From NCBI GenBank assembly GCA_019192545.1, contig JAHCMI010000014.1, positions 1 to 64,000 on the forward strand: DNA of 64,000 nt, in the 5' to 3' direction. The DNA comes from Rivularia sp. MS3. Its GTDB lineage: Bacteria > Cyanobacteriota > Cyanobacteriia > Cyanobacteriales > Nostocaceae. This document shows, piece by piece, positions 17,065 through 27,019 of the stretch. The first letter of the stretch is position 1. Every line of letters starts with the position of its first letter. The notes under the pieces are model-generated. The model saw only the letters and a program-made list of their open reading frames with translations, ran no database searches and was not told the DNA's origin. The translations under genes were made by a program, and so were the position numbers.

Positions 17065-18603
17065 ATGAAAACTAACAAATCCAAAAATAATAAAAATAGC
17101 TTATTTTCAAAAGCTAAGTTACTTTTACAAAGTTTACTTTCAGTTAGCACCGGATTAATTGCAACTAATTTACCTGCGAACGCATTAAACTTCAACTTTA
17201 CCTATGGTTCGCAAGTTACTTACGAGCAAATGCTTGGTTTTGAAATGGCTGGTAAATACTGGTCACATTATCTGAAGGATGATTTCACCATCAATATGTT
17301 TATCGATTCAACAGGTAATTTACCCGAAAACGTTATTGGAGGAGCATTACCTGGGATGAAGTCGTACAGCTATAATTTTTTCCAAAATAAATTTAATAAA
17401 GACAAGAGTTCGAGAGACGATAACTTGGCTTTTGATAGTTTTAACAACGGTCGAAACGATGACTATCACGTAATGGTTGACGGGAAAGAAATTGAAGGAA
17501 TTAATAAAGTTAATATGACTCGTGCAAACGCAAAAGCTTTGGGTCTTATATCTGGTAATCATAAAGAAATAGACGGATATATTATGATTAGCAACTTAGA
17601 TAACATCAATGGAAATTTCTCTTGGAACTACGATTACTTAAATCATGAAGTTTCTGCAAATAAATTAGACTTTTTTAGCATGGCCGTACATGAGATAGGT
17701 CATAACTTAGGATTCGTTAGTTCTGGAGATAATTTAGGATTCCGTAAAGCTATCAAAGAAAGCCAAACCACTAATCAAAAAATTACGGCAACAAAAATCA
17801 ATGAAAGTATTACCGTACTAGATTTATACCGTTATTCTTATCAAAGTAAAAAGTTTGTTCATAGTGTAGATAAACAAAAGGGTATTCCAGACATTTCTAT
17901 TGGTGGTAAACCATTCTTTAGTGATAACAGAGGCGAATTCAATATAGGTGAATTATCTTCTGGAGAAGATAGCGAATTTGGTGGTAATGGATATCAAGCG
18001 AGTCACTGGAAGCCAAGAGATGGAAAGTTAGGTATTATGGACCCCTTACTTAGATTGGGACAAAGAAGACAAACTACTTTTGAAGATCGCAACGCAATGG
18101 ATGTGTTGGGCTGGGATGTAGATATGAATGCGAATATATTTGATGTGATTAATTGGGATGTTCCATATCTAAGCAACTATTATTGGCAACAGACTTATCA
18201 TGAAGCCAAACATTCTTTAGCTGAGAAAATGGGAATTCCTACATGGTTAATGGAAATTGCTCCAGAATGGGCTGCTTCGCTTTTAAGTTGGGATTGGATA
18301 GATAATAATGATAATTCCTACGATGACCGTTATGAAGAACTGGATAAAATGCTCGAAGATAGCGGTAGCGTTTATAAATGGGGTTGGGGAACAGGCTATT
18401 CCCAGAAAACTCTAGCATCAAATACGTCTATGCTATGGCAACATATGACATGGCAAAAAGTTGATTTAAGCAGATCGAATTCTATAGCGGTTAAATCAAC
18501 TCCCGAACCAACTTCGTTATTCGGATTGTTGGGACTAAGTTTATTGGGAATTATTTCACGCTCTCGAAGTTTTTCTATCGCCAGCAAGATGACAGGTAAA
18601 TAA
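17065..18603 (+). CDS. Secreted zinc metalloprotease with PEP-CTERM tail (paralogue 1)
   Basis: A 512-aa exported protein. A Lys/Asn-rich start precedes the hydrophobic signal peptide, which ends near NALNF. The catalytic motif is H209-E-I-G-H213-N-L-G-F, a zincin HExxHxxGF site. Conserved blocks are shared with the next gene: GFEMAGK(Y/F)WS, NVIGGALPGMKS, VNMTRANAKALGLISG, GYQASHWK and GIMDPLL. The C-terminus STPEPTSLFGLLGLSLLGII followed by Arg/Ser is a PEP-CTERM sorting signal, processed by an exosortase during surface delivery. The substrate is unknown. The gene stands in tandem with a longer paralogue and upstream of an adhesin-like exoprotein, suggesting a cell-surface or matrix role. 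Confidence 0.85.
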   Translation: MKTNKSKNNKNSLFSKAKLLLQSLLSVSTGLIATNLPANALNFNFTYGSQVTYEQMLGFEMAGKYWSHYLKDDFTINMFIDSTGNLPENVIGGALPGMKSYSYNFFQNKFNKDKSSRDDNLAFDSFNNGRNDDYHVMVDGKEIEGINKVNMTRANAKALGLISGNHKEIDGYIMISNLDNINGNFSWNYDYLNHEVSANKLDFFSMAVHEIGHNLGFVSSGDNLGFRKAIKESQTTNQKITATKINESITVLDLYRYSYQSKKFVHSVDKQKGIPDISIGGKPFFSDNRGEFNIGELSSGEDSEFGGNGYQASHWKPRDGKLGIMDPLLRLGQRRQTTFEDRNAMDVLGWDVDMNANIFDVINWDVPYLSNYYWQQTYHEAKHSLAEKMGIPTWLMEIAPEWAASLLSWDWIDNNDNSYDDRYEELDKMLEDSGSVYKWGWGTGYSQKTLASNTSMLWQHMTWQKVDLSRSNSIAVKSTPEPTSLFGLLGLSLLGIISRSRSFSIASKMTGK

Positions 18604-19026
18604 AATATTTAATGTTTATATGTCAGATGAAAATAATATCAATGTGCTCTACCGCTACCTTTAATTTCTTTAATGATTGAAAATGAAATATATCTCGCTC
18701 GTTACATTTATTCAGCTAGCATACAGTAAATATATTGAGAACCCACGCCTCGTTTTCATCTTAAATATATTTTTCAATAATTATAAAAATCAAAAATTAA
18801 CATAGTTGGCAAAAATGACAATCAAATATGTAATAAATGATTAATTTTTGAACTATCTTCATACAAATCAACAATAAAAACAATATTTTTTTCCGGATTA
18901 TAAATTTTCAATAAAAATATCGAGTAAAGCTAATTATTAAGTATTTTCTTGGTTTTTCAACTGTCTGACAATGTTCTAGTTTAGATATTAATCTAACAGA
19001 TACGTCTTTACTAGTAAACTAGAAAA
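18604..19026. other. Intergenic region between the two metalloprotease genes
   Basis: AT-rich. The right 90 bases repeat the leader sequence of the first paralogue (TATTTTCTTGGTT at about 18941). No gene was seen. Confidence 0.45.
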
Positions 19027-20973
19027 ATGAAAAATAATTTCATAAGTAGCAATAATAAACTATTCTCTACAAGTAAATTTATTTTGCAAATATTGCTGTA
19101 TGTAAGCACCACATTAATAGCTACAACTTTTTCTGCAACGGCATTTGGTCTTGAAATTGATAAATCTGTGAATATAGACACAGAATTTTCAAATTTAGAA
19201 CTAGATTTGGATATAAATTCACTTAATCTTAATTTAGACACAACAGATATATCATTTGATAGTGATTTATTTATCGCAGATTTCAACTATCAATATAATC
19301 ATGATTTATCTCATAATTCATCTAGTAGTTCGCAAAGCGGTTCATCAGAAAGCATAATTGAAATTTCTCCCCTTCACCCTTCATATACACTGGATTTACC
19401 CCAAATCAATTCAACAACTTCATTGCCTTCACCATTTGAGATACCAGACTCATCTATAACAGATACAGATTTAAGTAATCTATCAAATCCGATAAAACGT
19501 ACAAACTTAGATAACACAAATTTGAAATTTAATTTTACCTATGACTCAAATGTTAGTGACGAGCAAATAATGGGCTTTGAAATGGCAGGTAAGTTTTGGT
19601 CAAATTATCTAACAGATGATGTGAATTTAAACATACATATAACATCTACAGATGAGTTACCCGAAAATGTGATTGGAGGAGCATTACCGGGGATGAAATC
19701 ATTCAATTACAATCAGGTGCGGACTCATCTTGAACAAGATATGAATCAATTAGGAAATTCAAACGATCCATATCTGAATTCATTATTATCTGATGACTTT
19801 TCTGCTGTTAATAGTTTGAATGAAGGAAATACCGGAGAAAATTATCACGTAATGGTTAACGGGAAAGAAATAACAGGAGTTAATCGAGTTAATATGACTC
19901 GTGCTAATGCAAAAGCTTTAGGATTAATATCTGGAGAAGATGCCGATCTCGATGGCTTGATTGTATTTAGTAATTTAAATAATCTGACTGGAAATTCTTC
20001 ATGGGATTATGGTTTTAAAAATCATCAGGTGGCTGATGATAAATTAGACTTTTTTAGCATGGCTGTGCATGAATTAGGTCATATAATGGGTTTTGTCAGT
20101 TCTGGGGATAACTCAAACTTTAGAAATACGATTAATCAAAGCAAAATCAGCAATCAAAAAGTTGAAGCCCAAGCAATCAATCAAAGCATTACTTTACTCG
20201 ATTTATTTCGCTATTCCGATGTTAGTAAAGAATTCGTTCATAGCGTAGATGGAAAACAAGGAATTGCTGACTTATCAATTGGTGGTAACCCTTTTTTAAG
20301 CAGCGATAGAGGTTTGACTAAAATAGCTGACTTATCTTCAGGAGAAGATAGTAGTTTAGGGGGAGATGGATATCAAGCAAGTCACTGGAAGCAAAACGAT
20401 AATGTTTTAGGTATTATGGACCCCCTACTTGGATTAGGGAAAAAAAGGAAAACTACATACAACGATCGCAACGCAATGGATATCTTAGGTTGGGATTTAG
20501 ATATATCTACTGGTTTTGATATGCTTGCTGGTATGTCTGGTGACATGTCGGAAATACCAGTTATTACTGACATTAATGGTAATGTGATTGAAGAATTGAC
20601 AAACGACATCGAACTTTTTCTCCAAGAAATTTTTTCTTATGCCGATACTTCATTCAAGGAAAGAGTCGCATTTGCTCGTGTAGCTCCAGATTCTACCGAT
20701 ATTTCTGAAACAATAAATCAAATGCTAGAAGATAGCGACGATTTTTATAAATGGGGTTGGGGCGTAGGCTATTCTCAAAAGTTTTCTGCATCAAATATGT
20801 CACCACTATGGCAAAACATGTCATGGCAGAAAGTTGATTTAAATACATCAAGTTCCTTAGAAGTTAAATCGACTCCGGAATCTGGTTCTTTATTAGGATT
20901 GTTGGGATTAGGTTTATTTGGAATTATTTATCGTTCTCAGGGTTTTCTCGGTCGCAAGCGTAATTTGAAGTAA
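19027..20973 (+). CDS. Secreted zinc metalloprotease with degenerate PEP-CTERM tail (paralogue 2)
   Basis: A 648-aa paralogue of the preceding protease. The signal peptide ends near SATAFG. It is followed by an extra low-complexity segment of about 120 residues rich in Asp, Ser, Leu and Asn (about residues 42-160) that the first copy lacks. Catalytic motif H348-E-L-G-H352-I-M-G-F. The C-terminal tail STPESGSLLGLLGLGLFGII has PES where the canonical sorting motif is PEP, so exosortase processing may be altered. GDGYQASHWK, GIMDPLLGLG and WGWGVGYSQK are conserved. Only 46 bases separate it from the next gene, so the two may be cotranscribed. Confidence 0.83.
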   Translation: MKNNFISSNNKLFSTSKFILQILLYVSTTLIATTFSATAFGLEIDKSVNIDTEFSNLELDLDINSLNLNLDTTDISFDSDLFIADFNYQYNHDLSHNSSSSSQSGSSESIIEISPLHPSYTLDLPQINSTTSLPSPFEIPDSSITDTDLSNLSNPIKRTNLDNTNLKFNFTYDSNVSDEQIMGFEMAGKFWSNYLTDDVNLNIHITSTDELPENVIGGALPGMKSFNYNQVRTHLEQDMNQLGNSNDPYLNSLLSDDFSAVNSLNEGNTGENYHVMVNGKEITGVNRVNMTRANAKALGLISGEDADLDGLIVFSNLNNLTGNSSWDYGFKNHQVADDKLDFFSMAVHELGHIMGFVSSGDNSNFRNTINQSKISNQKVEAQAINQSITLLDLFRYSDVSKEFVHSVDGKQGIADLSIGGNPFLSSDRGLTKIADLSSGEDSSLGGDGYQASHWKQNDNVLGIMDPLLGLGKKRKTTYNDRNAMDILGWDLDISTGFDMLAGMSGDMSEIPVITDINGNVIEELTNDIELFLQEIFSYADTSFKERVAFARVAPDSTDISETINQMLEDSDDFYKWGWGVGYSQKFSASNMSPLWQNMSWQKVDLNTSSSLEVKSTPESGSLLGLLGLGLFGIIYRSQGFLGRKRNLK

Positions 20974-21019
20974 ATAAAATATATCAGCATCTAAGCTGTT
21001 ATAACAGAGAAAAAGATAA

Positions 21020-23599
21020 ATGCGCTCTACCACTTATTCCGATTGTTTTTTTGGGCTGAAACAATTTCTATTACTTATTAGTATTTCTTCACTGGTTACA
21101 GCACCCTTACCAGTGTCGGCTCAAACTAGAATAAGTGGTGATGCAACTTTACCTAGATCAACCAAAGTTAATAATTTAAACAGCGGAATATACGAAATTA
21201 CCGGTGGAAGCAGACCTGAAAACGCTGCAAATCTATTCCACAGTTTGAAAGAATTTTCTATCCAATCTGGAGATACCGCACGTTTTACTCATGATGCAGC
21301 AATTAAAAATATTCTCACGCGAGTAACAGGTGGTTCGGCTTCTAATATCAACGGTACAATTCAAACTTGGATTGATGGCGTTACACCAAGTACGGCAAAT
21401 TTATTTTTGATTAACCCTCAAGGTATTATTTTTGGTTCGGATGCAGTATTAGACATCGGTGGTTCTTTTATTGGTTCAACTGCTGAAAAGATAAAATTTG
21501 CTGACGGAGCAGAATTTAATGCTATCAATTCTTCATCTCAACCTTTGCTTACTATCACCGCTCCTATAGGTTTGCAGTTTGGCTCAAATTCTATTGGTTC
21601 TATCAATATTGATGGTAACGGTAATAATATAAAAGTAAATCAAGATTTTTCTATAAACACGAGTAACCGTCCATCTGGACTGAATTATAAAAATTCCAAT
21701 CAAAATTCCACTGGTAAAACTGTAGCTCTGATTGCAAACGAGATTATCCTAGATGGAGGAAATATTACTTTTCCTGGAGGAAAAGTTGAGTTATGGTCGG
21801 TAAATCAAGGTGAAATATCGTTAGTTGAAGATAATAGTAATTTAGAGTTTAAAGCGAATCAAGAAATTGAATACGGTAATATAAATTTGATTAATGCTGC
21901 TTCAATAAATACGAGTGGTAATAGCGGTGGAAGCATTCAAATCAAAGGTAAAAATATTAGTCTCCAAGATGCTTCGGTTATTATTTCCGATACTCTTGGC
22001 AGTGGTTTTGGTGGAGAAATAAATATTGCAGCCTCGGAATCTATAGCTGTAAAGGGTTTTGCTTTACAACCTAATAACCAAGTTTTTAGCAGTATATTAG
22101 CTGATGTTGCCACCGGGGCAAGTGGAAATGGCGGCAAAATTAATCTTAACACTAAGATTTTACAAGTAGAAGATGGTGCCCAAATATCCAGCGGTACTTT
22201 TGGTAGCGGTAATGCTGGAGAATTGAATATCAAAGCCGAGGATATTCAAATGAGCGGTTTTTCGGTATTTGGGCCGAGCTTAATAGCAACTCCTGTAGCA
22301 CCTGGAGCAACTGGTAATGGCGGAACTTTAACTATTGAAACCGATAGTTTAAAAATTACTAATGCTGCCCAAATATTTTCTAGTACCTTTGGCTTCGGTA
22401 AAGCTGGCGATTTAAAAATCACAGCTGAAAATATAGAAGTTATAGGAGGTATACCAAACGGTGCTAGTAGCATTGTTACGGCTGTAGAAATTATATTAGG
22501 AATGCCCCCAGAGCTTGCTGATTTTTTAGGGGTGGGTAAGGGAACTGGTGCTAACTTAAATATTAAAACCGGAAGTTTAAAGGTTAGCGATGGTGCCCAG
22601 ATATCTGTTAGAACTTCGGGTTCGGGAAAAGCTGGAAACTTAAAGGTTGAAGCCGATTCGGTGGAACTAACCGGCTCAAATCCATTTGGCCTTAGCGGTT
22701 TATTAGCAAATGCAACCAGAAGCAACGGTGAAGGTGGAGATTTAAATTTAACTACAGATAAATTAATTATCCGCAATCGCGCAACTATTAATGCAGGTAA
22801 CTTTCTTAGCAGCGATCCTGATAATTTACGAGGATTCGCGGGTAGTGGCGCTGCGGGAAATATTAATGTGAATTCACCTTTTATTTTATTGGAAAATCAA
22901 GGGACAATTACCGCGAATACAAATGCTGGTGATAAAGGTAATATCAATATCGAATCCCAAAATTTGCAATTGTTTGGCGAAAGCAGCATTACTAGCAATG
23001 CAGCTAATAGTTCTAATGGCGGAAATATTTTGATCGACACCGATACTTTGGTAGGCTTGCAAAACAGCGATATAACTGCCAACGCTACGGAAGGTTTTGG
23101 CGGACAAGTAACTATTAATGCTCAAGGAATTTTCGGTATCAAGCAGCGCTCTGAGCTAACTCCCCAAAGCGATATTACTGCAAGTTCTAATCGAGGTACA
23201 CAATTCAATGGTGTAGTAGAGCTTAATACTCCCGATATCGATCCTAATTCGGGAGTTAATAATTTACCTACGACTGTTGTTGATGCCGATAATAATGTAA
23301 ATGCTGGATGTGTAGCGCAGCAGGGAAATAACTTTTTGATTAGTAATAGAGGTGGTTTACCCTATAATCCTACAACAATTTTAAGAGGTGTAAATTTATG
23401 GTCGGATTTACGAACTGCTTCTAAAAAAGGAGAGAAAGTTTCTAATGCTAGTATTAGAAATTCAAAGCCAGCTATTGTTGAAGCTACTGGATGGGTAAGA
23501 AATAAAAAAGGCGAGTTGTATTTAGTTGCAAACAATCAAATGAGCAATGGTGTTTACAATCAATCAGCCTATCAAGCGCTAAGCTGTAGCGGTGGCTAA
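21020..23599 (+). CDS. Two-partner-secretion exoprotein (filamentous haemagglutinin N-terminal domain)
   Basis: An 859-aa secreted protein with a signal peptide ending PVSAQ at residue about 35. A TPS (haemagglutination activity) domain follows, with the diagnostic ANLFLINPQGIIFG (about residues 129-142). The rest is repetitive beta-helix sequence with recurring units such as LKITNAAQIFSSTFG, LKVSDGAQISVRTSG and GNGGKINLNT. It ends in a Cys-containing segment (NAGCVAQQGNNF). In known systems a TpsB/Omp85 transporter exports such proteins for adhesion. No transporter gene lies in this window. It probably shares a transcript with the upstream metalloprotease, which could mature it (inference). 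Confidence 0.9.
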   Translation: MRSTTYSDCFFGLKQFLLLISISSLVTAPLPVSAQTRISGDATLPRSTKVNNLNSGIYEITGGSRPENAANLFHSLKEFSIQSGDTARFTHDAAIKNILTRVTGGSASNINGTIQTWIDGVTPSTANLFLINPQGIIFGSDAVLDIGGSFIGSTAEKIKFADGAEFNAINSSSQPLLTITAPIGLQFGSNSIGSINIDGNGNNIKVNQDFSINTSNRPSGLNYKNSNQNSTGKTVALIANEIILDGGNITFPGGKVELWSVNQGEISLVEDNSNLEFKANQEIEYGNINLINAASINTSGNSGGSIQIKGKNISLQDASVIISDTLGSGFGGEINIAASESIAVKGFALQPNNQVFSSILADVATGASGNGGKINLNTKILQVEDGAQISSGTFGSGNAGELNIKAEDIQMSGFSVFGPSLIATPVAPGATGNGGTLTIETDSLKITNAAQIFSSTFGFGKAGDLKITAENIEVIGGIPNGASSIVTAVEIILGMPPELADFLGVGKGTGANLNIKTGSLKVSDGAQISVRTSGSGKAGNLKVEADSVELTGSNPFGLSGLLANATRSNGEGGDLNLTTDKLIIRNRATINAGNFLSSDPDNLRGFAGSGAAGNINVNSPFILLENQGTITANTNAGDKGNINIESQNLQLFGESSITSNAANSSNGGNILIDTDTLVGLQNSDITANATEGFGGQVTINAQGIFGIKQRSELTPQSDITASSNRGTQFNGVVELNTPDIDPNSGVNNLPTTVVDADNNVNAGCVAQQGNNFLISNRGGLPYNPTTILRGVNLWSDLRTASKKGEKVSNASIRNSKPAIVEATGWVRNKKGELYLVANNQMSNGVYNQSAYQALSCSGG

Positions 23600-24439
23600 T
23601 CAAGTTTGTCTGTAGCTTTTAATGTTACTAGTACTCGTTTTGATTAAATCAGGACTTACGCAACATTGTCCGAATCAAAGCCTCAATCAGTTTTTGGACT
23701 TCGCTTATTCACAACAGTTTGCTTTGATTACCCAGCATGGCGATCGCACTCTTCAAGGGAGCATCCCAATTTTAAACCAATACTTTACCCGACACCCGTT
23801 TATGGGTGCGGCTATACAAACGAAGCCCCAGACTTATATACGCGAATTTCAGTTGAGTCCACTATATTTTTAACCTCGCCCCGCCTTACTAAGGAGAGGG
23901 AAAGGTTGTATTACACCCAAATGAAAACCGCTATAGTCTGAAAGCGTTTTGCGGTCATTGGGATGCTCCCCTCTTGAATAATCTTTTACCATTACTGGCC
24001 ATTCTTCGATAAAGATGCCCTTAAGTCAGCCTACCTAATTGTAGGCTTTGTAGGTGTAGCTTCAAACTATTAATTAATCGTTCGATCATCTAGTTTATCT
24101 CTATAAAAATCAATTACTACAAATAAAACTGCTATTTTGATTCACTATAGAAAATATTTCAAATATTCAGATATTATTTGAACATCACTGAATCAACATG
24201 AAGCATCATGAAGTTTTAGGTAGTTTACAATAGTTATTATTTAATATCAATTATTTTTTCATATATAGAACAAAGGTTAAATAGGCTTAAACCTATATAT
24301 ATCAAAGGTAAAAAGCTTTTAAAAATATATAATTTAAATAAAAAACTCTTTGGACAGATAACTATCTGACACATTCTTTTGATGATGTTGCAGAATAAAA
24401 AACTATATTAAATGATAAGAATATAAAAAAGATAGAAAA
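23600..24439. other. Long intergenic region with repeats
   Basis: Contains an ACTTACGCAACATTGTCCG repeat fragment at about 23652, repeat R2 copy 1 (about 23844-23938), and a small hairpin AGCCTAC / GTAGGCT at 24028-24047. Two open frames at 23622-23941 overlap the repeat, lack signals and look non-coding. The remaining AT-rich 350 bases probably hold the promoter of the oxidative gene cluster. Confidence 0.5.
23844..23938. repeat. Dispersed repeat R2, copy 1
   Basis: Shares GAATTTCAGTTGAGT, a CCTC(G/A)CCCCGCC block, AGAGGGAAAGG-like sequence, ATTACACCCAA and AAAACCGCTATAG, in the same order, with 35985-36111. It is non-coding. Confidence 0.6.
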
Positions 24440-25192
24440 ATGAATAGCGAATTAATTAGCACTGAAGAATTATCTGCTTCCGATATAGAAGCAATGTTTA
24501 TACTTTTGAACAAACATTTCCAAGGGGTAAAAAGAGATGTATTCAATAATGACTTAGATAATAAAAACTGGGTAATGTTAATCAAAGATGAACAAACAAA
24601 TCAATTAAAAGGGTTTTCGACATTGCTAATGTACGATACCTATTTTGAAGATGAAAAAATCAGCATTGTATTTTCAGGAGATACTATTGTAGATCCTAGT
24701 GCTTGGTCGAGTTCGGCGCTATCTACTGGCTGGATATCTTCAATCAATAAACTGCGAAACGAATACTGTACGGGTAAGCTTTACTGGCTGTTGATTTCTG
24801 GCGGTTATCGCACCTATCGATTTTTACCGTTATTCTGGAAAGAGTTTTATCCTCGTTACGATACTCCTACTCCGGAACGTATTTTATGTTTAATGCAAGA
24901 TTTAGCTGTTAAACGTTTTGGAGAAAATTATAATATCACCACTGGTGTAGTCCGTTTTCCCCATCCCCACATACTGCGTGAAGGATTGCACGGTATACCG
25001 GCTCAAAGATTGCGAGATCCACATATCCAGTATTTTCAGATGCTTAATGCCGGTCATTTGAATGGTGATGAACTAGTTTGTTTTACGGAGATTTGTGAAG
25101 AAAATCTGACTCGTGCCGGACGTAGAATCTGGTTTGCAAATACAAACAATCGAGACATAAATAAGAATTCAATCTTAAAAATTCCGGCTTAA
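24440..25192 (+). CDS. Putative GNAT-like acyltransferase, first gene of the oxidative cluster
   Basis: A 250-aa soluble protein. Its order of strands and helices (LKGFSTLLMYDTYF, ISIVFSGDTIVDPSAW, LYWLLISGGYRTYRFLPLFW) resembles an acyl-CoA N-acyltransferase fold, but I see no canonical Q/RxxGxG/A motif. The function is unassigned. It lies 147 bases before the first Rieske oxygenase on the same strand and is probably part of that cluster. A GATAGAAAAATG start context and full-length frame support it as a real gene. Confidence 0.6.
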   Translation: MNSELISTEELSASDIEAMFILLNKHFQGVKRDVFNNDLDNKNWVMLIKDEQTNQLKGFSTLLMYDTYFEDEKISIVFSGDTIVDPSAWSSSALSTGWISSINKLRNEYCTGKLYWLLISGGYRTYRFLPLFWKEFYPRYDTPTPERILCLMQDLAVKRFGENYNITTGVVRFPHPHILREGLHGIPAQRLRDPHIQYFQMLNAGHLNGDELVCFTEICEENLTRAGRRIWFANTNNRDINKNSILKIPA

Positions 25193-25339
25193 CTTGAAAA
25201 AATGCGGTTGGGTTGAAATATAGGCGTTGAATAGTTTCAAGCTAGATGGCTTTTACCACGCTAAAAACTGCTCATCTTGAATATAGCGCCTTTACACACA
25301 ACTTATTTACAGCCCGGAAATTCCGGTAATGAAAATGAC

Positions 25340-26434
25340 ATGAAAGCCGTATCAAATAATATTAGCTCATATCGTTACACGCAAATATTTAATCATCCCA
25401 GACGTTTCATTGAAGGTTGGTACTGGGCTATTCCTTCAAGAAAGCTACGAAAAGGGCAGGTACGAGCGGTTTCGTTACTGGGTAGAGAGCTAGCAATTTA
25501 TCGAGATTTCAAGGGTAAACTAGTTTGTTTTGACGCTTATTGCCCTCATATGGGCGCTCATCTTGGAGAAGGTAAAGTAGAAGGTGAGGGATTGCGCTGT
25601 TTATTTCATAATTGGAAGTTCAATAGCAAAGGCGATTGCGTTGATGTTCCTTGCTTGGGAACTGGGCTTCCCTTGGCGTTAAAAACCTGGCATGTTGCCG
25701 AAAAGTACGGCATGGTATGGGTTTGGACTGGTGAAACTCCTTTACAACCTTTGCCCTTTGTTCCAGAATTAGAAAATTTTGAATGTGATAGTGCTATAAC
25801 TTCTGGGTTTGTGAAAAACTGTCATCCAAATGTGGTGATGATTAATGCAATTGACGCACATCATTTCAATACAGTTCACAATCTACCTTTGGAGATTGTT
25901 TTCCGCAAGCAGCAACTTAACGAAAATGCCATCGTTTTTAACAATATTACTAGAGGTGGTGAAGATTCCTTTTTGATGAAATTAATCCGCCCTTTCTATA
26001 AAAAAGCCGTTACTTATAATATGTGCTATTGGTATGGAAGCGTTGGTACGGTAACTGTAGGGCCTGATTTTCTCCATTTTCATATTATGTTCGCCTTACG
26101 TTTGCTTGAAGGTGGCAAAGCAGAAGGGCAAACTATTGTAGTCACTAAAAAACGTCGGGGTGTTTTCGGTTGGCTGTTTAACAGGATGGTGCTTTGGCTG
26201 ACGAAATTAGTGGGTAACTATTTCGCTAAAGGAGATACCCAGATTTTTCAAACTATTAATTTTGACTTTCAAACACCAACTAAAGCAGACAACGCAATTT
26301 TGCAATTTATCCACAATGTAGAAAAACAAAAAGGTTTGCGTTGGGGTAGTTGGGAGCCTGTCAACGAAGAAGAAGAAAGACAGCGCCAGAAGAAAATAGA
26401 AATGGTGGAATCAAAGGGAGAAGCGAATGATTGA
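25340..26434 (+). CDS. Rieske non-haem iron oxygenase (1)
   Basis: 364 aa from the ATG at 25340. The open frame can extend to a TTG at 25277, but that start has no ribosome site and the ATG aligns better with the related gene at 29680. Rieske 2Fe-2S ligands C68-P-H70 and C87-L-F-H90 (spacing typical). The catalytic domain has NAIDAHHFNTVH with the mononuclear-iron His pair. Two hydrophobic stretches near the C-terminus (GWLFNRMVLWLTKLVGNYF) could contact membrane, as in KshA/DAF-36 or Pao-type oxygenases acting on hydrophobic substrates. It needs an electron donor, plausibly the ferredoxin at 30753. It is paralogous to the gene at 29680. The substrate is unknown. Confidence 0.88.
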   Translation: MKAVSNNISSYRYTQIFNHPRRFIEGWYWAIPSRKLRKGQVRAVSLLGRELAIYRDFKGKLVCFDAYCPHMGAHLGEGKVEGEGLRCLFHNWKFNSKGDCVDVPCLGTGLPLALKTWHVAEKYGMVWVWTGETPLQPLPFVPELENFECDSAITSGFVKNCHPNVVMINAIDAHHFNTVHNLPLEIVFRKQQLNENAIVFNNITRGGEDSFLMKLIRPFYKKAVTYNMCYWYGSVGTVTVGPDFLHFHIMFALRLLEGGKAEGQTIVVTKKRRGVFGWLFNRMVLWLTKLVGNYFAKGDTQIFQTINFDFQTPTKADNAILQFIHNVEKQKGLRWGSWEPVNEEEERQRQKKIEMVESKGEAND

Positions 26435-26494
26435 CAGCTTAGGAGTCAATATATACATAACAATTTATTATCAGTTTCGCAGTTAAGACTAAAA

Positions 26495-26512
26495 GCGGGC
26501 AATATTGCCCGC
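26495..26512. other. Perfect 18-bp palindrome after Rieske gene 1
   Basis: GCGGGCAATATTGCCCGC. On the minus strand it is followed by TTTTAG, a terminator-like arrangement facing opposite to the cluster. On the plus strand no T-run follows. It could be a hairpin or an operator. Confidence 0.6.
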
Positions 26513-26597
26513 AGACGTTACTAAAAATGAAACAACGGTGTTGAAGGTTGATATAAGCTCAACAATTACAAGAAATATATGAGTCACATTTTGAAAT

Positions 26598-26855
26598 ATG
26601 AAACAGTTTCTTACAGTTCGCTCGGTGCTTGTCAATTCGTTTTTGGTAATTACCTTTGCTGCTTGCGGTGTAAATTCCAGTAAAAAAGCCGACGTGTGTT
26701 TGCATGAAGATTCTGAGATTTTAGTTCCAGGAAATAAAATTGCCAGAAATAAAGCTGAGGAAGATTTGCATCCAATGCTTTTACCAAAAGAATCTATTTC
26801 TAAAGAAACTTCTCATCCTATGGTTATTTCTATGTGCCCAAATTCGGAGAATTAA
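26598..26855 (+). CDS. Small lipoprotein
   Basis: An 85-aa protein with signal peptide MKQFLTVRSVLVNSFLVITF and lipobox FAAC-G. The mature chain is hydrophilic with two more Cys, several His and Glu, and SHPMVISMCPNSEN at the end. I know no matching family. It sits within the oxidative cluster between the first Rieske gene and the diiron genes on the same strand. That suggests, but does not prove, a role in the same pathway. Confidence 0.6.
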   Translation: MKQFLTVRSVLVNSFLVITFAACGVNSSKKADVCLHEDSEILVPGNKIARNKAEEDLHPMLLPKESISKETSHPMVISMCPNSEN

Positions 26856-27019
26856 AGTCATAGTTGGGGCTTAGGATTTTTAAATTAAATATCAATTTTG
26901 CTTGCACGAGAACGATAAGCTGTTGTGCATTTATATTGTGCATTTACATTATATATTTGGACAGACAGGGATGCCTATCCCACAATTAAATAGTAGTTTT
27001 TAAGTTGAAATTTGAAATC

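Noticed and set aside
23622-23941. Two overlapping plus-strand frames (83 and 91 aa)
   Set aside because: They run through repeat R2 and an ACTTACGCA-type repeat, with no ribosome site and no protein-like pattern.
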